Shown here in pieces: positions 59,153 through 64,000 of a stretch of DNA of 64,000 nt; position 1 is the first letter of the stretch, and the number at the start of each line of letters is the position of its first letter. The stretch is from RYN-230 sp963717125 (lineage in GTDB: Bacteria > Actinomycetota > Actinomycetes > Streptosporangiales > Streptosporangiaceae). The notes under the pieces were generated by a model. That model worked only from the letters and a program-made list of their open reading frames with translations, made no database searches and had not been told where the DNA came from. A program made the position numbers and the translations under genes. Where the stretch lies: assembly GCA_963717125.1 (NCBI GenBank), contig CAVQVG010000008.1:248001-312000 (forward strand), in the 5' to 3' direction.

Positions 59153-59713
59153 TCAGCCGGGGGCGCCCCGGACCGACCCGGTGAGCTGGCCGGACGCGCT
59201 GCGCACGGTGCATACGACGGTCCGCTCGCCCGCCGCCCAGGCACCCGCGTCCGGGTACACGTAGGACTCGGTCAGCGAGGACAGGGAGAGTTGCGGGTTC
59301 AGGTAGCTGCTCAGCCGGGCCGCGCAGCCCTGGTCGGCTGCCTGCTGCACCGCCGCGGCGCCCGGGTAGCGGTGGCCTGCCACCTGGAACGTGCCGAACA
59401 CCTCCGCGTCGTGCGGCTGACCGCAGGACAGCACCGTCACGCTGCTCATCCCGTTCTGCCCGGAATCGACGCACTGGCCGGTGCGCAGGCTGAACACCCG
59501 GGGCAGCGGGGCGGGCGGCGCCGGCTGGGGCCGGGTGAAGAGCGCGGCGCCGCCGATGGCCGCGGCGATGGTCCACAGGCCGGCCAGCGCCAGCCCGGTA
59601 ATGGCCAGTGACCGGCCCCGGGCCTTGGTCCGGCTGATCCGGATCAGCGCCACCGGCCCGAGGATCAGGGTGAGCGGCACGGCTGGCACGATGCCCGAGA
59701 TCAGCGTGGCCAC
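59153..59713 (-). CDS. DUF4190-type membrane protein with septum-formation-like domain
   Basis: This 186-residue protein begins VATLISGIVPAVPLTLILGPVALIRI, a DUF4190 double helix, and a second helix follows at about residues 38-60. The outer part (FSLRTGQCVDSGQ... VLSCGQPHDAEVFGTFQ) has the paired-Cys layout of actinobacterial septum-formation-type proteins. Upstream in the same frame the codons still look coding (Gln/Pro/Ala-rich, ending TDGFA) back to about 59870, with no start codon before a stop at 59918. An ATG in another frame lies at 59901, so the true N-terminus may be lost to a frame break. Confidence 0.7.
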   Translation of the reverse strand: MATLISGIVPAVPLTLILGPVALIRISRTKARGRSLAITGLALAGLWTIAAAIGGAALFTRPQPAPPAPLPRVFSLRTGQCVDSGQNGMSSVTVLSCGQPHDAEVFGTFQVAGHRYPGAAAVQQAADQGCAARLSSYLNPQLSLSSLTESYVYPDAGAWAAGERTVVCTVRSASGQLTGSVRGAPG

Positions 59714-60131
59714 CGCGAAACCGTCAGTGTGCCGCTGCCGTCCGGGCTCAGCCGTAGGCCCTGGCGGCTGACCCTGCGCGGGCGGCTGGGTCGGTGCGGG
59801 CTGCTGGGCTTGGGCCGGCTGCTGGCTTGGGTCCTGTGCAGGCTGGTGGCCCGGGCCGTGCGCTACCGTGGCCGGCCGCCGCCGCTGCCTGCTGGGTCCA
59901 TCTGCACTCCGGGCGGGTCAGAGCCGGCCGGGACGACCGGCCAGCCATGCAAATCGGATGTGCCCTGGACCTGCCTGAATCCAGTCACGCCATTACGGGG
60001 CACCCAATATGACCCTTCCCCACCGGGCTGATCACATACCTCTGATTTGCTCTGGATTCACTCCGAGGTTGGGCCGGCCGCCCGGCCCCGGTAGCCTCAC
60101 CGGCAGGCACCGCGTAGACCGGGGGAGGACC
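59714..60131. other. Gap between the DUF4190 gene and DUF3046
   Basis: About 160 bp next to the DUF4190 gene reads as a Gln/Pro-rich extension of that gene and may be part of it. The rest shows no convincing gene. A promoter for the DUF3046 gene probably lies between 59950 and 60100, which is less GC-rich, but no consensus was fixed. Confidence 0.45.
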
Positions 60132-60326
60132 GTGCGGCTCAGCGAGTTCTGGCAGCGCATGCGGGCACAGTTCGGCGACAGCTACGCGAGCAGCGTCGCC
60201 AAGGACCATGTCCTGGCCGAGCTGGGCGGGCGGACGGTGGACCAGGCGCTGGCCGATGGGGAGGACGCCAAGACCGTCTGGCGGGCGGTCTGTGAGGAGT
60301 TCGACGTCCCCCCGTCACTCCGCTGA
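60132..60326 (+). CDS. DUF3046 protein
   Basis: This is a small conserved actinobacterial protein of 64 residues (MRLSEFWQRMRAQFGDSYA... LGGRTVDQALADGEDAKTVWRAVCEEFDVP). Its role is unknown, but its place just before recA is fixed across the phylum. The GTG at 60132 follows GGGAGGA; the longer frame from 60009 is not coding in character. Confidence 0.93.
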   Translation: MRLSEFWQRMRAQFGDSYASSVAKDHVLAELGGRTVDQALADGEDAKTVWRAVCEEFDVPPSLR

Positions 60327-60641
60327 GCCGATCTGGCCGGTGCGCCGATCTGGCCAGCGCCGGGGGCCCGCCGGGGTGCTGGGGAGCGGGATCCGGCAGA
60401 TTTCGTTGGGGATCCGGCGTGTTGAGTTCATGGTCGAACAGTTGTTCGCCTAAGGTGGGGGTCTGGGCGGCGTAGCCCACCCCATGCGCGGCTCCACAGC
60501 CAGCGCCGCATGACCGTGCTCCTGCCCAGCCCGGTCGCCCGGTGCCACGTGCTCGGTGCGGTGGAACTGTCGGTGGTGCCGCGTAGCGTCTGGACCGGCA
60601 ACTGAACCAGCAAGCATCCCTGAACCCGGACGGGAGTTTCC
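60327..60641. other. recA leader region
   Basis: This gap of 315 bp between DUF3046 and recA holds the SOS box at 60435-60448 and the recA promoter. Downstream of the box the sequence is GC-rich with CTAAGGT just after it. No small gene could be supported. Confidence 0.6.
60435..60448. promoter_or_regulatory. LexA/SOS box upstream of recA
   Basis: CGAACAGTTGTTCG is a perfect 14 bp palindrome that matches the actinobacterial and Bacillus-type SOS box CGAACRNRYGTTYC. It lies 194 bp before the recA start. LexA binding and DNA-damage induction of recA-recX follow from known biology. Confidence 0.92.
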
Positions 60642-62897
60642 ATGGCAGGCAGCGACAGGATGGTCAGCAGGACCGGGGGTGACAGGGACAAATCCCTGGA
60701 GGCCGCGCTGACCCAGATCGAGCGGCAGTTCGGCCGGGGCTCGATCATGCGGCTCGGCGAGGAGAACCGCCCCCCGATGGAAGTGATCCCCACCGGGGCC
60801 ATCGCGCTGGACATCGCGCTGGGCATCGGAGGCCTGCCCCGCGGCCGGGTGGTCGAGATCTACGGACCAGAAGGAAGCGGCAAGACCACCCTCGCCCTTC
60901 AGGCTCTCGCTAACGCGCAGCGGGCCGGCGGGATCGCTGCGTTCATAGACGCCGAGCACTCGCTGGACCCGGAGTACGCCAAGAACCTCGGCGTGGACAC
61001 CGACGCGCTGCTCGTCTCCCAGCCGGATACGGGGGAGCAGGCGCTAGAGATCGCGGACATGCTGATCCGCTCCGGGGCCATCGACGTCGTTGTCATCGAC
61101 TCGGTGGCCGCGCTGGTGCCCCGGGCGGAGATCGAGGGCGAGATGGGAGACAGCCACGTGGGCCTGCAGGCCCGGCTGATGTCCCAGGCTCTGCGTAAGC
61201 TCGCGGGCGCGCTGAACCAGACCAAGACCACCGCCATCTTCATCAACCAGCTGCGGGAAAAGGTCGGAGTAATGTTCGGCTGCATGTCGTACTCGACCAG
61301 GGTGACCCTGGCCGACGGCACGCAGGAGAAGATCGGCAAGATCGTTAACCAGCGCCAGGATGCCGAGGTCCTGTCCTACGACCTGGACACCGGGCGCGTC
61401 GTCCCGCGCCGCATCGTCAACTGGTTCGACAACGGCCTGGCCGAGCGCTTCCTCCAGTTCACCGTGGCTAAGCCAGGGGGGAACGGCAAGGCCCAGTTCG
61501 CCGCGACGGAGAACCATCTCGTCCGGACCCCAGGCGGCTGGCATGAGGCAGGCGAGCTGATCCCCGGTGACCGGGTCCTCCTGGCTGAGCCCCGGAAACT
61601 GAGCGGGCAGCAGATACAGCTCATCCTGGGCGGGCTGATGGGGGACGGGAACCTCTCACCTAATCCCCGTGGCCGGGCAGGTACCCGGTTCCGGATGGGG
61701 CACGGCGCCGCTCAGGCGGGATACCTGGACTGGAAGGTCAGCCTGCTCGGGAACATCGGCTGTACGCGGACGTCCAACGCCAGGGGCGCGGTCTTCGCCG
61801 ACCTGAGCCCGCTCCCGGAACTGGCGGAGCTGCGGGAAACGGTGTACTTCGGGGACGGCAAGAAGCACCTCAGCTGGGAGTACCTGAAGGCGCTCACCCC
61901 GTTCGCCCTCGCGGTCTGGTACATGGACGACGGGTGCTTCACGCTCCGGTCGAAGGGCGTCCAGGAGCGTACCCAGGGGGGCACCGGCCGGATAGAGATC
62001 TGTGTGCAGGCGATGAGCCCGGGGTCCCGGGAACGGCTGGTGGACTACCTACGTGACACGCGCCGGCTCGACGTCAAGCTCACTGAGCGGGGCGCGCGAG
62101 GCATAGCTGTCCTTCAGTTCACCACCGCGGCCTCGGAGAAATTCCAGCGGCTCATCGCTCCGTACGTTCACCCCTCGATGGAGTACAAGCTCCTGCCGCG
62201 ATTCCGTGGCCGGTTCCGGGTCGAGCCGGAGTTTGCGGCGGCCGAGATGCACCTGGTGCCAGCCAAGATCCTGGACGTCCACGTCAAGCCGCCCACGAGG
62301 TCCATGCACCGGTTCGACATCGAGGTCGAGGGATCGCACAACTACTTCGTCGATGGCGTCATGGTGCACAACAGCCCGGAAACCACCAGCGGCGGGCGGG
62401 CGCTCAAGTTCTATGCTTCGGTGCGCCTGGATGTGCGCCGGATAGAAACACTCAAAGACGGCACCGAGGCAGTTGGTAGCCGGACCCGAATTAAAGTCGT
62501 AAAGAATAAATGCGCCCCGCCTTTCAAAGTCGCGGAATGTGATATTCTTTTTGGATTTGGAATTAGCCGGGAAGGCGGGCTCATCGACCTCGGGGTCGAG
62601 CAGTCGATCGTGCGCAAGTCCGGTGCCTGGTACACCTACGAGGGTGACCAGCTCGGCCAGGGCAAGGAGAACGCCCGGAACTTCCTGAAGGACAACCCGG
62701 ACCTGGCCAACGAGATCGAGAAGAAGATCAAGGAGAAGCTCGGCGTCGGGCCGCGCCTGGACGCGGACGCCATCAAGAACGGCGCCGCGGTCCCCGCGAC
62801 CCCCGGGACGCCATCTCCCGCCCCGGCGGGCAAGGCCGGGAACGGGAAGGCCGGCGCGTCCGTGACCAGCATCACCGGCGCACGCGGTGGTGACTGA
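60642..62897 (+). CDS. recA: Recombinase RecA, interrupted in frame by an intein
   Basis: The 751-codon frame holds RecA of 387 residues plus a 364-residue intein. Walker A is GPEGSGKTT, the MAW-like and L1 regions lie before the intein, and L2 (SPETTSGGRALKFYASVRLD) starts straight after it. RecA binds single-stranded DNA, drives strand exchange and triggers LexA cleavage. The insertion lies after VMFG, the site used in M. leprae. From 62487 to 62564 the codons become strikingly AT-rich (30 of 78 bases G or C) while the protein stays conserved; this stretch covers the KNK-C site where the M. tuberculosis intein sits. recX overlaps the end. Confidence 0.96.
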   Translation: MAGSDRMVSRTGGDRDKSLEAALTQIERQFGRGSIMRLGEENRPPMEVIPTGAIALDIALGIGGLPRGRVVEIYGPEGSGKTTLALQALANAQRAGGIAAFIDAEHSLDPEYAKNLGVDTDALLVSQPDTGEQALEIADMLIRSGAIDVVVIDSVAALVPRAEIEGEMGDSHVGLQARLMSQALRKLAGALNQTKTTAIFINQLREKVGVMFGCMSYSTRVTLADGTQEKIGKIVNQRQDAEVLSYDLDTGRVVPRRIVNWFDNGLAERFLQFTVAKPGGNGKAQFAATENHLVRTPGGWHEAGELIPGDRVLLAEPRKLSGQQIQLILGGLMGDGNLSPNPRGRAGTRFRMGHGAAQAGYLDWKVSLLGNIGCTRTSNARGAVFADLSPLPELAELRETVYFGDGKKHLSWEYLKALTPFALAVWYMDDGCFTLRSKGVQERTQGGTGRIEICVQAMSPGSRERLVDYLRDTRRLDVKLTERGARGIAVLQFTTAASEKFQRLIAPYVHPSMEYKLLPRFRGRFRVEPEFAAAEMHLVPAKILDVHVKPPTRSMHRFDIEVEGSHNYFVDGVMVHNSPETTSGGRALKFYASVRLDVRRIETLKDGTEAVGSRTRIKVVKNKCAPPFKVAECDILFGFGISREGGLIDLGVEQSIVRKSGAWYTYEGDQLGQGKENARNFLKDNPDLANEIEKKIKEKLGVGPRLDADAIKNGAAVPATPGTPSPAPAGKAGNGKAGASVTSITGARGGD
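61281..62372 (+). mobile_element. RecA intein with LAGLIDADG-type homing endonuclease
   Basis: This is a 364-residue intein inside recA. Block A begins CMSYSTRVTLADG, with nucleophile Cys1. Block B is FAATENHLVRT. The two endonuclease motifs are LGGLMGDGNLS and VWYMDDGCF. Block F/G ends FDIEVEGSHNYFVDGVMVHN, with the penultimate His and terminal Asn, followed by Ser as first residue of the C-extein. All residues needed for splicing are present. The two Asp-containing motifs suggest a live or recently live endonuclease. Confidence 0.95.
62487..62564 (+). other. AT-rich codon island in recA over the second known intein site
   Basis: Twenty-six codons with 38% G+C and only 8 of 26 ending in G or C (for example ATT, AAA, GTA, AAT, GAT, TTT) lie in a gene otherwise ending codons almost always in G or C. 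The protein sequence stays a normal RecA. The lysine-cysteine junction (62508-62513) matches the M. tuberculosis RecA intein insertion point and is empty here. Confidence 0.85.
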
Positions 62898-63579
62898 TCA
62901 GGCCGAGCTCAGCGAGCGTCAAGCGGCCGCCCGGGCCGCGCTGGCGGCCGCCCTGTCGGCGACGGAGGCCAGCCCTCTGGCCGGGGAGAGCTCCCCGGCC
63001 GGGGCTGACGACGCGACGGTTGGCCCAGGGCAGACAACGGATCCGGTGGAGCGTGCCCGCGCGCTGTGCCTGCGGCTGCTGACCGGGCGGCCTCGGACCA
63101 GGACCGAACTGGCCGATGCGCTGCACCGCCATGGCATCCCAGACGAGGTGGCCGCGGCGGTGCTGGCCCGGTTCGCCGACGTAGGCCTGATCGACGACGC
63201 CGTGTTCGCCCGGGCCTGGGTCGAGTCCCGGCATCACAACCGGGGATTGGCCCGCCGGGCGCTCTCGGCGGAGCTCAAGCGCCGCGGGGTGGACGGCCAA
63301 GACATCGAGGCGGCGGTCAGCGCTCTTGACCCGGCCGACGAGATGGCGACCGCCCGGCAGCTGGTGGCCAAGGCCATGAAGGCCAGCCGGGGCAAGCCGC
63401 TGCCGGTGCGGATCCGGCGGCTGGTCGGCCTGCTGGCGCGGAAGGGCTACCCGGCCCCGGCGGCCTACCGGATCGTCCGCGAGGCCATTGAGCAGGAAGG
63501 CATCGACGCGGCAGGCGCCGGAGTCGATCTCGATGAGGCGGCGTGGGCAACGCCGGACGCAGATCTGGATGCAGGGTAA
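62887..63579 (+). CDS. recX: RecX regulatory protein
   Basis: This 230-residue protein has a long Ala-rich head (about 45 residues) and the three-helix RecX repeats: ARALCLRLLTGRPRTRTELADALHRHGI, FADVGLIDDAVFARAWVESR and RGLARRALSAELKRRGVDGQDI. RecX caps RecA filaments. Its GTG start overlaps the recA end by 11 bases (62890 is a second possible GTG), so the pair is coupled, as usual in actinobacteria. Confidence 0.95.
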   Translation: MVTDQAELSERQAAARAALAAALSATEASPLAGESSPAGADDATVGPGQTTDPVERARALCLRLLTGRPRTRTELADALHRHGIPDEVAAAVLARFADVGLIDDAVFARAWVESRHHNRGLARRALSAELKRRGVDGQDIEAAVSALDPADEMATARQLVAKAMKASRGKPLPVRIRRLVGLLARKGYPAPAAYRIVREAIEQEGIDAAGAGVDLDEAAWATPDADLDAG

Positions 63580-64000
63580 CGAACTAGTTGCTCTGGGTAA
63601 GACTTGAGAAGATCGCAACGGATTACTTGCCCAAACTGTTATCTACGCTTAACCTCACGGCAGCGAGGTGTTACTCCGTGCCATGCGGATGGAAACGAGT
63701 GTTAACGACCTGTGAGCGGCGGGAGCTGGTCACAGATTTGGGATCGTAGCTGGTCAGGGCGGGGACGCCCGCCCTTGGCTGATAGGCCTGACCTGGCCCG
63801 CGTTGGTGGGCCCGGAGGCCATGCAGGACGGCTCGGCGCGAGCCTGGCCGTGACGAAAGTCCGGCGTGCCCGCTGGCACGCGTGCGGCCGCGATTGGTGC
63901 GGCTGACGCGCGCTGGGCGGCACGGCTAGCTGGCTGCTGGACGGCAGCTGGTGGGCAGCCTGTGCTGCCTGCCCAGTCACCGGCCGAGCGGCCGGTGACT
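63580..64000. other. Non-coding region after recX
   Basis: No gene is convincing here. The first 130 bp are AT-richer (TGTTATCTACGCTTAACC) and could hold a promoter or RNA. The rest is GC-rich with short repeats. A perfect inverted repeat closes the window. Confidence 0.4.
63975..64000. terminator. Perfect 12 bp inverted repeat
   Basis: AGTCACCGGCCG is followed after two bases by its exact inverse complement, giving a stem of 11 bp with a four-base loop. It is probably a transcription terminator, but the sequence after it lies outside the window. Confidence 0.6.

Noticed and set aside
60642..62897. Two separate recA genes or a pseudogene
   Set aside because: The insert is in frame, has all splicing residues, and both extein parts join to a normal RecA.
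63712..63906. A 64-codon plus-strand gene after recX
   Set aside because: Arg/Gly/Trp-rich, no ribosome site and no family; probably chance in GC-rich DNA.

Overview
The window is GC-rich throughout and codes densely on both strands. Its gene order is that of an actinomycete: dapA, a ribonuclease J gene, ftsK, a rodZ-like gene, rimO, pgsA, cinA, a clgR-like gene, and later DUF3046, recA and recX. XRE/DUF397 pairs, an SAV2177-type methyltransferase gene and a SigE-type sigma factor support a filamentous, morphologically complex actinomycete. I cannot name the genus from the sequence. No rRNA, tRNA, CRISPR array, transposase or phage genes were seen.

Layout. 1-10.4 kb: end of an ettA-type ABC-F gene, a truncated haemoglobin, an MscS channel, an XRE/TPR regulator, a prolyl oligopeptidase, an HNH protein, and a B12-type uptake operon (btuF-C-D order) behind a cobalamin riboswitch. 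10.7-11.8 kb: a diiron ferritin/R2-like protein. 11.8-22.6 kb: a KaiC-centred signalling region. On the minus strand lie kaiC, two kaiB genes, a PAS histidine kinase and a hybrid kinase. Divergent from it, across an AT-rich gap of about 320 bp, lie a CHASE3/PAS kinase, a receiver, a second degenerate KaiC, and two more receiver proteins, one of which is an apparent remnant of a larger kinase. 23.7-34.3 kb: the dapA to clgR housekeeping run. 34.3-36 kb: a hypothetical protein and an Rrf2 regulator. 36-38.5 kb: a secreted NHL-repeat protein. 38.5-44.8 kb: a sugar ABC importer without its own ATPase, a cytoplasmic GH3 glycosidase and a divergent ROK repressor with a near-perfect operator. 44.8-48.8 kb: a sigma factor with a membrane partner, an ArsR-type regulator and an MFS exporter. 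48.9-51.5 kb: an anti-sigma-like ATPase, an XRE regulator, a DUF397 protein and a methyltransferase (a WhiJ/BldB/AbaA-like module). 51.6-53.8 kb: a P450 and a GH25 muramidase. 54-59 kb: a giant Lhr helicase. 59-63.6 kb: a DUF4190-type membrane protein, DUF3046, recA split by an intein behind an SOS box, and recX.

The two strongest points for follow-up are the double KaiC/KaiB/histidine kinase region, and a short AT-rich codon island in recA. The island lies on the site where the Mycobacterium tuberculosis RecA intein inserts, whereas this recA carries its intein at the other known site.

Five genes (the PAS kinase, ftsK twice, pgsA and the XRE gene) need single frame corrections to match their families. 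Because pgsA is normally essential and two of the breaks lie in runs of G, base-level assembly errors are a serious possibility.
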